A stretch of 64,000 bases of DNA from assembly GCF_036370855.1 (NCBI RefSeq), contig NC_088117.1, positions 1,488,001 through 1,552,000 on the forward strand. Direction: 5' to 3'. Made by a program: the position numbers and the translations under genes. Positions 20,510-33,700 of the stretch are shown here, piece after piece; the first letter of the stretch is position 1; each line of letters starts with the position of its first letter. The notes beneath the pieces are model-generated. The model made no database searches. It was not told the origin of the DNA and saw only the letters and a program-made list of their open reading frames with translations. The DNA comes from Dromaius novaehollandiae. Lineage: Eukaryota > Chordata > Aves > Casuariiformes > Dromaiidae.

Positions 20510-23500
20510 TAAAACAATCATTATTTTCACATTTCACCTTTTTTTTTGTTTTTTTGTGTTTTTTTTTTTTTTCCATTTGCTAGCAATATACAGGCTCTTC
20601 CAGAGCGGTCCCACCCCTCCGAGCGCCCGGGGCTGTACGTGGCACGGGCTCGCTGTGCCCACGGCTGGAGCAGCCCGGGGCCCCGCTGGCAGCCGAGGAA
20701 GTGCAGAGCGGAGGCGAGGTGGCGAGCGGGGCCAAACTCAATAAAGCAAATAGTGTTAAGGCAGCACGCTCAGCGCCGGGGCTGGGAGAGAGCAGCCACC
20801 CCTGCCCCCAGGCAGTGCTTTCCCTTTGCAGCCCCCCCCACGGGCACCCATCTTTGCAGCCACCCGCTGGGTATCTCCGAGGACAAGGCAGCCCCGCTTG
20901 TGCCTGGCTCCTGGGCCAGCCCTGAACCCGGGGCAGGGAGGCCACCGCGGCTGCTCAGGCTGGCCCACCACGCATCCCGGGCATGCCATGTCGCGGGGGG
21001 CACAAAAGCATCTCAACTGCCCAGCCGAGGTGCCAGGGCCCTGGGAGCACAGCGTGGCACCGCATCGGGCCAGCTGGGGCATCGACGGGAGCGTTGGGGC
21101 TGGCCCCTCACCCTGGGTACCTGCACGCTGGGGGGGAGCCGGGCAGCACGGCGGGAGCATCGCGGGGCCACCCACCCACCCGCAGGGCAGCACCACGCCC
21201 GGCCACCTCTGCCCCCTCGTGTGGGCACCCAAAGGGGGCTCAGATGGCCGGACAGGGGGGGCTCAGCCGTTGCATCCCCTAGGTCACATCGGGAGGCTCG
21301 CAGGTGACACTGGCCTTCCTCTCCCTGGTGGTAGAGGACCAACCCAAAGCTGGCTCATCCTCCAGCACCGACCCAGCCAGGAAGGCACTGCGGGCTGGGC
21401 AAGGGGGCAGGAGCACCCATTGGGGGGGGGGGGGGGGCATCAGCTAGCTGTCCCTCTCCACACCAGCCAGGGCACCAGCCAGTTTCCAATATGCCGTAAA
21501 AAATATATGGTCTGAAAATAGAGCTTATTTCCCCCCCAGTTTTCCCCTATTGAAAATACTGTATATTGTATCACAATCTATAGCACATGGCATAAAGGAC
21601 TGGCGAGCCCCAGGCTGGGGGGAGACACAGGTACAGCAGAGGCCCCCTCACAGCCCCCCCATTCAGCCCCCACCTTTCTGAGCCCCGGGATGAGCAAGGC
21701 AAAGAGACTCAAGCACGTGAATGCAGGCAGCGAAGCTCTGGGCACTGGCACCCTACACGGGGCATGAGCGCCCGGTTCCCGGCTCCCAGCTGCAGCATGA
21801 TGCTGCAGGCCCGGAGAGGAGCCACCCCGGGGGTCAGCAGCTGCCCGCAGATGTTAAACCCGCTCTTGCAGGGCACGGACGATGCTTGAGGCAAGGGGAG
21901 GGCCGTGCACTTGGCAAAGCCACCCCCAAGGCGCTGCGAAAGCCCAGGCGCACAGGATGGGCGGTTGGGGTCGGTGGGGCAGGAGCCTCCTTCGGGCACA
22001 GCTCCAGGCTGCAGAGCTGCTGCAGGCAGGGAGGTGGCACGAGGCCACGAGCTGCACTGGCTCAGCCGCCCCGTCCCTGAGCCGGCAGCAGGACCCTCTG
22101 CAGAAAGGAGGGGCACCGCCGGCTCAGAGGGTGCCAGGGGACACGGCTGCAAGCGTGCTCCCGCTGCCGGCCCCGGGTGGCACTGCCAGCAGAGGATGCG
22201 GACATGAGCATGACCCCGGCCACCCTGGTCCATCCTTCCCTCCCCAACACCACCCGGACACCGCTCCCCGCTGGCCAGGCTGGAGCTGGGGCCCCTGGGC
22301 TGCCCCAAGCTTTGCCCCCACCCACCTCCCAGCTTCAAAAACCATCCTGGGGGGTAGCTCCTCCCTCTCCCAGTGCTGCCAGTAAACCAACGCGGAAAGC
22401 AGCGCCGGTGGCTCCCATACTGGGACGGATGCTGAGGCTCTAAGAGATGGATACTGACGCAAGGCAGAAAAGGAAGGGGAGACACCGGAAAGGTGGCACG
22501 GCAGCCGGGCAATGCCTGGTGCCCACTGCACAGCCTCGGCGGGGCACGCAGACGAGGGAGGTGAGGGCAGGCAGGGGGGCAGGCGAGGGGCGCTGGGAGG
22601 AGGAACATGGTGGGGGCAGAGGGGAGAAACAGCTGGTGCCAGCATGTGAAATACCCTGTGAAATGCCCCTCTGCCCCCCCACGTGCCCCTCGGGGAGGGT
22701 GCCGGTGCCCAGCCGCAGGGATGGAGCCATGTGCCCACGGCCCCCGGAGCGAGCCAGGGTAGCTGGTGCCTCCCTGCAGCAGGAGAGGGTGCAGGAGAAG
22801 GCAGGACAAAGAGTCAGGCTGGAGCAGGCAAGTCCTGGCGCTGAGCACCGGCGCTGGGCATGGCGCAGAGCCAGGCACCGTGCAGAGCCGGGCTGTGCAT
22901 CGGGGCGAGCGGGTCCTCGGGGCTGCCCGGCCGGCAGCGTGCAGCAGGCAGCCACGGCTGCGAGGTGCCTGCGGGCTCAGGCCACGTCCGGGGGCCCGGA
23001 CCGCTCTACCTGGCAGAAAAGTGTCCGGGCAGTATGCGGCTGGTAGGGCCAAGACGCCTGCCTCTCGCAGGTTCAAGGTCACTGGTGACATCCCGTGGGC
23101 AGTGCCGGTGACAAAAACCAAACACAGGTAAAGCACAAAGCACAGCAGCTGCCCCTCGTGGTGCTGGGACGGCTGGCACGGTGCTCCCGAGCCTCGTACG
23201 GTGCCAGATGAAGTGCCAAGCCTTGGAGGGGTGACGGAAAAACGGACAAAGCAGCAATCCTTCCTCTCTGACCTTCCGGGCAGGCCTGTGGTGGCAGTGG
23301 GGCAGAGGTGTCCCCGCTGCTGGCAGTCCCTCGGGGTGGGTACAAACGTGGGTGTCCAAAGGCAACGCTCACTGGCCTCTTCCCCGCCACAAGACGTGCG
23401 GGGCTCGTGGCACCAACTCAAGGCCACATCCTTCGCTTCACAGTCTCTGTCCGTGGCATGTGGCAGCTGGGCAAATCGGCCAAGGATGGCAGCCCCCTGC

Positions 23501-23768
23501 GCCATCCGGGGACACTGCCCCATAGCTGAAGGGGACGAAGGCCGGCCCGGCAGGCAGTGGTTCCCAGGGTCCATCCAGGCTGGCCCTGCACCCGCTGTCC
23601 GTCCTCCCTGTCACACTCCTCCGGCCATGGGCAGAAGGGCCTGGCCTCCCCCGGGGCAGGCGGAGACGGCCGCTGGATGCGTCCGTGCGACGGGGGGCGA
23701 AAGGAGGGGAGAGGCGAAAAGGGTTCAGTGGCTTCAAAGCTGGGGGACTCGGTTCCCCCCTCGGGTCC
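20510..23768 (-). other. ABCA2: Possible long ABCA2 3' untranslated region
   Basis: No exon of a recognised gene lies between the CLIC3 start and the ABCA2 stop codon. The stretch is GC-rich apart from an AT-rich island at about 21480-21600 ('aaaaaatatatggtctgaaaatag', split here by tandem A/T runs) and the block near 20.5 kb. Both resemble 3' UTR elements. A 621-codon open frame at 21709-23574 on the same strand has a Pro/Ser/Cys/Arg-rich composition and no recognisable domain. Confidence 0.4.
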
Positions 23769-26700
23769 TCAGCACAGTGTGTCCGTGTTGAACGAGAGCT
23801 GAGCCTGCGGGGAGGGAGATGAGGGAGAGCTCAGGGGCCAGGCACAGGTGTCAGGGCACCCCACAGCAAGTCCCGGCGTGATCCTAGGGCAAGGATCCAG
23901 CCAGGGCGTTGCGGGGAGTCCCTGCAGCCTCCCTTCCAGAGAGCATCCTTGTGCCTGCCTGTGTCCCCGAAGGGTCATGGTTTCCCAGGACAAGCCTCTG
24001 TGCACAGGCTGTGCTGCCCAGCATGACACCAGGGCTTGGCCACGATGTCCCATGGCAAGGGGCATCACCTTGGACTAGAGCCACCCAGATGCTTCCTCCC
24101 TGGCCCCACAAGGCCGGGATGGCCTCTCACCCTCTCCTCCTCGAAGCTGATGAGGCCTTCGTCATCGGTCTCCAGATCCTCCTGCTCCTCCACCACCAGG
24201 GCCCGCAGCTCCGTGGGGGCCGCCCGCGGGCGCAGCAGGCTGAGCACTCGCTCCAGAGGCGACTGCAGGGCACAGCTGGGGCTCGTCTCCTGCTGCTCCA
24301 GGTTGTCGCTTTGCTTCTTGGCAAAATTCACAAACACCTGGCAGAAAAGGGGGTGAGCAGCTACCAGAGATGCCACCTGGCCCCCCACCCAGGACTGCCC
24401 CTCACCTGGCATCTCTGCCCCACAGCCCCGGGGCGGTCTCTGCTGGAGGTTGGCCATGGTTGCATCCCCACACCCACAGACCATGCACTAGCTCAGATCC
24501 CAAGAGAGGCTTCTGCCAGGCATTTTGGCACTGGAGCCCCAGGCATGGCCACCCTCCCTGCAAATGCCCCCCCAGCCACCCAGGCACTGTCCCAGGCCTC
24601 ACGTTGTCCAAGGTGGTCTGGCTGACGGAATAGTCTTCAATGCCCAGCACGTCCACCACCTGCTCCATCTTGCTGAAGACCTGTGCCAGCGAGATCTGGT
24701 CCGATTTGAGCTGGTACTGGACCTTGGTGTGGTGCCGCTCCTGCAGAGGACAGTGAGGTCAGGCCTGAGCCCCCACATGCCCAAACCCCGTTTCATTACA
24801 CCGCAAGGGGAGAGAGGGACACAGAGGCCTCCTAGATGAAGGAATGGCATCAGGCCATTGATCACCACAGGAGACGAAGGGTGCTATCACCCTGGCATGT
24901 GGGCTTGCAGTAGGTGGCACTTCCACTGCAAGGCAGCTCACCTTGAGGATGGCCTCGGGGAAGTTGCGGTTGAAGAACCTCACCACCTCCTTGACATTGA
25001 GGCTAGACTTGGTCCGCACTGTGATCATGTAGCCATCTCCAAACCTGGGCAGAGACAGGGAGGTCATGGGGGACCTGCCTCCACACCTGGGCCTCTACGG
25101 AGGATTGACCCCATGGAAACCTGCACACTGATGATGACACTTGCCTGGCAGCGACTGTACCCACTAAGATGGTACCAGGATGGTCAGGCACCAGTGCAGA
25201 CTGCCCAGATCCCGCTGCCCACCCTCTGAAGCAGCACCCATGCAGAAGGCTGACATCTTGCCATGGGAACCATGCTGTCGCCCTGCCACGTGGGAGCCTG
25301 GCACCCTCCTGTCCTGCAGTGTGCACTGGCAGATGGGTGCTAGACCCTCACCAGGCCCTTACCTGTTTTTCAGGTGCTGGATGCTGCCGAGACATTTGAG
25401 TCGCCCATTCACCATGATGGCCAGGCGGGTGCAGAGCGCCTCGCACTCCTCCATGCTGAGGAGACAGCACAGGGTTGAGCAGGGTGAGAAGAAGCAACGT
25501 GGTACAGGCAGACAGGGCAAGGCTCATTTGCCAGAGGATGTGGCACAGGACTTGGGGGGGAGATGGGGAGCTGAGCTCCGCAAGCCTTCATCCCTGGCAC
25601 CAGGGCATTGCCACTCATGATGGAAGAAAGAAACAGGGTTTTCCAGGCTTGTGCCCAACTCCCTCCCTAGTGTCTGCCTCCCTGGGATGAAAAGCCCTTC
25701 TCCCTCCTGGCCTCTCGCCATTGACACACACTAGGGTGCCTGGAGGAGTTGGGGGCCCAGCCTGAAGCCCCCCAGACCTGTGGGATGTGAGCACCACGGA
25801 GCGGCCTGTTTTGATGACATCCAGGATGAGGTTCCAAAGGAAGCGCCGTGCCTTAGGGTCCATCCCCGTCGTGGGCTCGTCCTGCGGAAAGGAGAGTACC
25901 TCAGCTACAGCAGCCACCCCCCGGGGACCCGGCCACCCCCTCTCTTCCCATGGGCACGGCTCTGCTTTCCTAACCCTCGGCTCAGGACACAGTCCAGTGC
26001 TCCAGGACGCTCATGGCAAAGCTGGCAGTAGGTGGCTCTCACCCCAGGGGCCTCTTTTACGGAGGATGGGTTCATACCAGGCCGGGTCCAGTGCCAAGGA
26101 TATGGGATGGAGCAGCTGCATGGCTCTGACAGGTGCTGAGATCAGGCCAGCCCCAGGCCCTTACCAGGAAGATGAAGGATGGGTAGCCTATCAGTGCTAT
26201 GGCCGTGGACAGCTTCCTCTTGTTGCCTCCGCTGTAGGTGCTGGCGGGTTTGTCGGCATACTTGGTCAGCTCTAGCTTCTTCAGTGCCCACTTGACCACC
26301 TGTAGGGTGCAAAGAGCTGCTGTCACCCTGCCCAGGCCCCAAAATGCCACAAGGCAGGCAGAGAGCTAGCAGTGGGTGGTGGGCCAGTGGCTGGGCCCTG
26401 TGGTGTGAACCAGTAGCCAAGGATGCTGTAGGACATCCAGCACCGGGCATGGTCAGGGAATGGCCAAGGGTAATGAAGCCCCGATGGCAGCCCTTTGCAT
26501 GGCTGCAAGTGTCTGTGGGCCCCAGCACCCCACGTGGGAGCACCGCTTGGGTGGCACTGCCTTCAGCAAGCAGCGGGCACTGCTGCAAGGGCAGATAGCA
26601 GCAACTCATGGCCCTTTTGGTGCCCCGTGAGATGCCATTTCCAGAGCAGCCCATGCCACAGCGCCAGCCCTTGGGACGCTGGCAGACATGCTCTGCCTGA

Positions 26701-27700
26701 AGCCATACCCGTTCCTCGTCCTTCCATGGGATACCACGCAGGCGGGTGTAGAGCTCCAGGTGCTCCTGGGCCGTCAGCTCATCGAAGAGTGCATCAAACT
26801 GGGGGCAATAGCCCAAGCTTTGCTGGACCTGCAGGAGCTCTTTCAGGATGCTGTGGGGAGAGGACGGAGGGGCCGTGGGGAGAAGGAATTGCTGAGCCAG
26901 TGTGTTTTCCTTTTTTGGAATACCCTCTTGCTCACCCTGCTTTCACAGGCCTTTATACCGAAGTATCTTCTACCCCTTAAGCTGCAATGGGCAGCATTGG
27001 CTGAGACCCAGCATCACTTGCCACCCTGCAGGTGATGGTTTGGTCTAGCAGGACCAAACCTGGGGTTGCAGAGTCCTGCTGAGCTGTACAGTCAGACTCA
27101 CAGTGCCTTTTCCCTGGGAGACCCCAAAACGGGCCCCATCCTGGCCCCGGCACAGTGGGCACTCCCCATCCTCCCATCCAGCTTGCACCTGCACCCCTGT
27201 ACCTGTGCCCATTAACGAAGGCCTCTCCACCCGTGGTGCTCTCGTCCCCCGTAAGCATCTTGAAGGTGGTCGTCTTCCCCGCGCCATTGACACCCAGCAG
27301 CCCGAAGCACTCCCCAGGCCGGACGCCCACGCACAGCCGGTCCACGGCCAGGATGCGCCCGATCTTGCGAGACTTGTACACCTTGCACAGTGAGAGAAGA
27401 GGCGCTCACCCTGCTGCGAGGGCAACGCTGGGCACCAAGTCCAGGGCACCCCAGCCCCAACCCACGTGCCTTGGGTGGGAAAAGCTCTGAGTTTTCTCTT
27501 TGTGTCCCAGGAGCTTCCCCAGCTCCATTCCTGATGCCAGCAGGCACCCAGAGAGCCCAGGGCAGGCCAGCAGTTGCCCTACCTTGGTGAGGTTCTCGAT
27601 CTTCAGCATGTCATTGTCGGCATCGCCACGCAAGACACGGTGCCGCTCGTTGGCCACATCAATATCATCTTCAATGGGCTTGGTGGAGACGGGCAGTCGC
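23769..27700 (-). other. ABCA2: ABCA2 exons for nucleotide-binding domain 2 and C-terminal tail
   Basis: Exons 27700-27583, 27381-27203, 26850-26709, 26299-26165, 25881-25778, 25455-25363, 25044-24942, 24740-24603, 24337-24131 and 23804-23769. Walker A ([11 protein letters not shown]) lies in 27381-27203. The Q-loop region is [18 protein letters not shown]. The signature is [10 protein letters not shown], slightly divergent from the canonical LSGGQ as usual for this site in ABCA proteins. Walker B ([14 protein letters not shown]) is split by the 26164-25882 intron, and the H-loop ([17 protein letters not shown]) spans the next junction. The tail includes the conserved [17 protein letters not shown] and an acidic stretch ([17 protein letters not shown]). 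The 27381 exon uses an AAG rather than CAG acceptor. Confidence 0.93.
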
Positions 27701-30700
27701 CTGCAGCAGGGTGTGAGGAGCAGGGTGGGCATGCAGAGCTGGCAGAGATGTCACGGGCACTGCCTTCCCATGTCCCCCCGAGGAGGTGAATGCTGGGGAC
27801 AGGTCATTTCCCCAGCTCACGCCTCCCAGAAGGGCTGCCCTGACCTGACAGGTCCCGAAAGCAAAGCTTTTTTCCCATTTTGAAGAGCTGGAAAGTTTGC
27901 ACCCCAGAGGGATCAGCCCCACTTTACTCTGCCCTGTGCTCCCATACTCACTGCGGTTTCCGGAAGAAGTTGTACTGGCACATGATGGTGATGAAGAAGC
28001 CGACAAAGCCTTCGATTGTCATGGCAACCAGCCCGCGTGTCACGATGTCCCATTCAAAGGGTGACTTCATTTTGTCAAACTGCCCTGGGTGGGACGAAGA
28101 GGACAGAGAGGTCAGAGGGGCAGTTACCAGGGAAGACATGCAGCTAACACGGCCTCCTGGAGCAGCTGGACTCAGAGACTCACTGTGACAGCTCCTCTCT
28201 GGAGGACGGGGACACAAACCCATTCCACTGGGCAGAGTGAAATGGGATCCTTGTCTCACAGCCTATACGAAACCTAAAAAAGCCCTCCTGAAGCAGCAGG
28301 AAATATTCATAGTGGGAACTGCTGCAGGGACTGCGTTCCCAGGATCTGCCAACACGTGGCCTTCAAATGACCCCAAACCCCCCAAAAAACCCCAAACCCC
28401 CCTTGCCTGCATGCCCCAGCCCTGCAGGGAGAATCAGGGTACAACTAACCACTGGGCAGTGCCACTGGCCACGTGCACAGCTACCTCTGTGTGTGCAGGA
28501 CAGCTACCATGGCATCTTGGAGAAACAATACTGGTTTTCCCAACAAAGAGGGCTGAGTTTAACCCCATCCACCACGGTAAAAGCACTCAAACTGGAGAGA
28601 ACTATTCCTCCTGCCAGAGGCTCAGCTGCAAAACAGCCACACAGGAGCAGCCCTTAGTGCAACACAACTGTCGCTATTTCTTGAGCTGGCCCATGATGAG
28701 CAACAGTGTCCCCAGCAAGTGAGGCAGGGGCCTGGAGGGCAGATCTGCTCCTGCGTCTGCCTCCTTTGCCTCCTGGGCCTGGTGTTGTAACCATCTTGAG
28801 CTATGTGGTCCTGCTGGCACCAGGGCTGATCAGAACAAGGCTGTTCTTTTACAGCCTGTTTGCTGTTAAAATCACCTTGCAACTTTGCAACTTCAGTTGG
28901 GTGAAGTGATCCAACTGAGAACGGCTGTTTGATGGATTTGTCAGATCCAGCACCATGAGATGGGTGACCTCAACTGTGTCTTTTCCTGAGCCCCAGTCTA
29001 GTTCACATCCCCTGGCTTTTTACTCCAGGTTGTCTGAGTCTTGGGGAAAGCCCATCAGGGCAGGTGGAGGGGATGTGCTGACATAGTGGTCCCTTGCAGG
29101 CCCACACGTGCTGGAGGAAGGGAAGGAGGGAACAAGAGGCCATACCGATCTTGGCATAGTATTCGTTGATGTACTCATTATAAGCCATCTCCATCAAGCC
29201 ATGACCCAGGTTGTAGTTAGGGAATACAAGGAAGCAACTCTTCAAGTAGCTGTTCACCACCTTCAAATCCTGTGGGGATGGGCAGAGAGGACATGACCAT
29301 CAGAAAAACCCATGAGGGCTGTGAGTGCATGGGAGGATCAGGATCTTCAACAAGATGTAACTTGGTCTGATCTTATAGCTGGCCTTGCTTTGAGCAGGGA
29401 TCTGGAGTAGAGACCTACTGAGGTCCTATCCAACCTGAGTTCTCCTATGATCTGACAGCTGTCACCAACCTGGCAGCAAGCAGGCACCGTGCTCTGGGTC
29501 TGAAAGAACCACAGAGGCAGCATGTTTCCTCCAGTCATTGTGCTGGAGCCACAGGCTTTGTCATGGCATGGCAGTCCCAGTGACCTGGCTCCCCAGGCCC
29601 TGGCCGGGGCATCCCCCCGTCACCAAGTTGGGGGAGGCATCTTTTCCCTTCCTGGTGGCCCTGGTTGGAGCTGTGAGACTCCTACCTTGTCATGCTCAAA
29701 GAGCTGCAGCAGGAATGTGGCGACGGTGGCTGTGATGCCAATGAAGAGGTTGATGACTATCAAGAAGACATAGGCAGAACTGGGCACCTCAAACCAGAAG
29801 GAAGCAGGGTACATGATGGGGGTGATGGACCAGCTGGGGAAACAAGTGGCAAAAGTCCACGTGAGCATGGCAGGAGAGGCACTGGCTTAGTCACATGTTC
29901 ACTACCATGTGGCGGCACCAATCAATGAGTTTCAGGATTGCCCATCTCCCAGCCCAATTCCCTCCAGGGTCTCTCACCCCACAGCCCAAAGCTTCCAGCC
30001 CACCAGCTATGGGAGCTGGAGAAAACTGCCAGCTGGGCAGCCCCAGGGCTAGATCCTGCCCATTTAGTTGCAGAGCAGATGGGGCATCAGAGGGACCCCA
30101 CCAGCAGGTCCTGGTCCCCTGACTCCTTCCCTTACTCACCTCCTCTGAGCAACCTACCCATAGAGCAGAAAGAGTGAGAGGACAGCAGGGAAGTTGGTGG
30201 GAGAGGTGTAAGCTGGGAGGTCGAACACAAAAAGGATAATGATACAGCATGTGGCTGGCACCAGGTAGTTAAGCTGGAAAAGAGAGAAACTTCTGTGATT
30301 CCCCATTTGCCTGCCCTGGCCCTGGGGGACTCATCTGCTGGGCATGCTTGCCCTGCTCACCATATCCCACACATAGTTGGCCAACCAGTAGATGATGGGG
30401 TCGCAGCCGCTCACAAACTGCAGATGTTTGGCCTTGGTGGCCTTTTCGGCGACCAGGAACACCACGAAGCTGGCTGGCACGAAGGACATGGCTACGATGA
30501 TGAAGATGGCAATCACTACGTCCGTGCCTTGCAGGCTGCGTTGGGGAGCAAGGTGGAGGAGAGCACAGATCACATCATTTTCAGCTGCCTGGGAAAGGGC
30601 CATGAAGGCCACTTGTCCCAGTGTGGGACAGCTGCTGTACAGAGGGCAAAGCCACAGTACAGAGACCGCCACGTCACACCCATAACTTTGGGTTTGCCCC

Positions 30701-33700
30701 TGCAAATCACATCAGGGAGCTCCCTCCCCTTCTACATGATGGACACCCTCCCTCAAACTGGCCCACGGGACGTACAGGTAATCCAGAGACAGGCTGGCAC
30801 TCGTCTTGTTCATGGGGTGGTTGGTCACTGTGATACCTACAGGAAGGTCCAGGAAGAAACACAGGAATGTGAAAGCCAGCTCAGGACAGAAAATTTTACT
30901 CAGTCTCAGGCCTGCCTGGTCCCTGCTTCTGAGGGCAGGTCTCCTTCCCTGCAGCCCAGTGCAGAAGCCGAGCTGCTTGAAGCAACTGAGTAGGTCAGGC
31001 CAAGCCCTCATCGGCTGGCAGCAGAGTATTTTTCAGATGTGCTTGCAAGCCCAGAAGCCAACAGGCAGCATCTTGGGAGGTAGTGGACCAACTCAGACCC
31101 TGTGTAGCCCAGATCTCAAACCACACACATGTGAGATGTGTGAACCCCTGCCCCAAATGGGCAGTAGCCTGCTTGGGCTGAAGAGCAACATTTCACTTTA
31201 AACTCTTGTTAGACCATGCCCTAAAGCTATTCCTGACCTGTTTCCACCCTTAAACGCCTCCAGACCCTCACCGTAAGCAGCAGGGTTGCCTTTGCTCTTG
31301 GGCAAGTTGGCCCGCAGGATAGCGTTGTTGAGTGCATTGAGATAAGTGGGCATGCTGTGGTAGCCTTTGTTGTTGTAGAAGACCTGGAGGAGCAGAGAAG
31401 AGCAGTGGGGGGTAGCAGAAGAGCTGGGCCCCTGTCAGATGTGCTGGATGGGAGGGTTGGGACAGGATGGGGTGGGACAAGACAGGACAAGATGGGATGG
31501 GATGGGGGCGGCCATGGGGCAAGCTTCCTGTGCACAAGGCTGGGGGGAGAGTGGGGCCCAACAGGCTGGTGTGGGAGTGAGGGCACCACTGCAGATCCCT
31601 CAGAGAAGAGGCCTGCCTTAGAGCAGGGGATGAATGTACCCCACCATGCTGGCAGCGCAGCCTTTCCCCTTCTCCTCCCCATCTGTGCCAGGGTCACTGC
31701 TGCCTATCAATCTCCCCGGCTGCTCCAGGGCTGGGCCAGGCTGCCCATGGCTCACCGTGGTCCTACCTGGGCTGTTCTCCGGACGGCTATCTTGCGCACC
31801 ATGGCAGGAGCCTTGGCCCCGAAGGAGGCTGGGATGGATTTCTGGACATTGCCAAAGGTGAGCGCCCCATACCTGTGGAACAAGTCACCAGTGAGAAGCT
31901 GTGACCATTCTCCCCTAAGTCCAGAAGCAGGGCAACACTCATCCAGCTCTGCTGGCTCCAGCTGGTCCCCTGGTCCGTCTCCACAAGGACCTCATTCTCC
32001 CCACACCCACGGCCCCAAGGGCTCAAGGAAGATCTCTCCCACCCTCCCTCTTGCCTGTGCAGCCGGAAGCGGTCCGAGGTGTAGAGCAGGTACTCGGAGA
32101 CGTTGCGCCCAGTGATGTCTGCCAGGATGTCCCCTGTCACCACCTTCATCTGCGGGGGATGCCCTCCCACACCACTGGGGCAGGAGAAGCCAGTCCCCTG
32201 CATGGAGCATGTGCACTTGATGGGCTCGTGGATAATTCGGGGCAGGGTCGGGGCTGAGGTGACGGTCTCTGAGGAGCAGAGAAAGGCAGCTCAAAGCAAA
32301 GCTCTAACCAGAACCACCTCATCAGTCTCTGGTCACGGGGGCTGTTTGGGGCAACACGAGGGTAGCAGAGGACGAGACAGTCACGCCAGGACAAATGGCT
32401 GCACACTCAGCCAAGGCATCCTGGCTGGCAGGGCAGGGAGAGATCACTCTGCTCTACAAGGGCTAGCTCCCACTGGGCCAGAGCCTAGTCTTTTGAGAGG
32501 CCTTTGGGGTCCCAATGACAGAGAGGAGCCAAGAGGCAGACATGAAGAAAACTTTGGAGTAGACCCGGGATGGAAACGACTCAGATGGAGGTTGTGAACT
32601 GAATCTGGAGAAGACAAAGTAGCCATTTCTCCAGCTAGGCACAAAGTAGCCGGTCAAGTGAGGGTGACACAAGGCTGGCCATGGGACATTTGACGGCCTG
32701 ACCAGCCCAGCGAGCTCACCCAGGACTGCTGGAAGCTGAATGCAGAGAGGTGCTCCAAGGGTAACACCGGCCCTGAGCCAGCAGCACAGCTGAGCAATAC
32801 TCTGCAAGAGCCAGGCCAAACCGTGCCTGAGGGGCACTTTCAGGGGTCCCTGCACTGCTCCGCTGAGGGAGATAAATCACCTCTCCTGCCTATGAACCCA
32901 GGGCCTGGACAGACCTGGGCACCAGCGCAGGCCCTGGCGATACCTTTGATGGCAGAGGAAAAGGTTGTGGAGTTCCAGGCACGCAGCAGGTCCTCGTCCA
33001 CTGAGATGGGGTAGTCAGAGGGGGCTGGGGACGGAGGTGGTGGCACAAAGTTGGAGAGCGGCAGGCCTTGTGTGAAGGAGTCGATGCACATGGCATCGAA
33101 GTACTTGGCTGCCAGCATCTTGGACTCGTTGCTGTTGAGGTTCAGGGTCTGCATGGGCTGGTCCAGCGTGTTGTTGAAGGCGGTCTTGAGCACACACGTG
33201 GCACCCACGCCTGAGGGCAGGTGGAAGGTGTTCACCAGCTGCTGGGGGCTGGCATCAGGAGACAGCCTGATGCTGTGGGGAGAGAAGAGTGGGTGAGCAG
33301 GAGCTAGAAGCAGAGGGTTTCCCTGAGGAGATATGGGACTTGCCACCTCAGCTCTCTTCTGCTGGGCAAGTCCCTGGGGCCTCTACGGACCACAGCTGTA
33401 CGGGCAGGGCCACCCTGGCTGCACAGCCCTGGGAGTCCCTGCAGTCTGGCCTGGCACGAGATGAGTTGCTGGGTGCAGCCAGCACCAGTGTCAGGGTTGG
33501 CACCACTCCAAGAGACTCACCCTGGGGAAGGATGGTAGGTGCTTTCTGCATGGGGACATGGCACTGGCCATGGCTGTGCTTCAAGCCCAAGCCAGCCTCA
33601 GTGCCAGACATGCTGTGGGCTCCCCTCCCTGCTCCCCAGCGTGGTCCCGGGAAGGTGCTGCAGCAGCGGATGGGGACAGGGACAGGGCACAGGATGCTGC

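Noticed and set aside
18590-20583. Plus-strand open frames of 563 and 485 codons
   Set aside because: They run antisense to CLIC3 exons and introns, have Pro/Ala/Gly/Arg-rich low-complexity composition and no domain. CLIC3 on the minus strand accounts for the conserved sequence.
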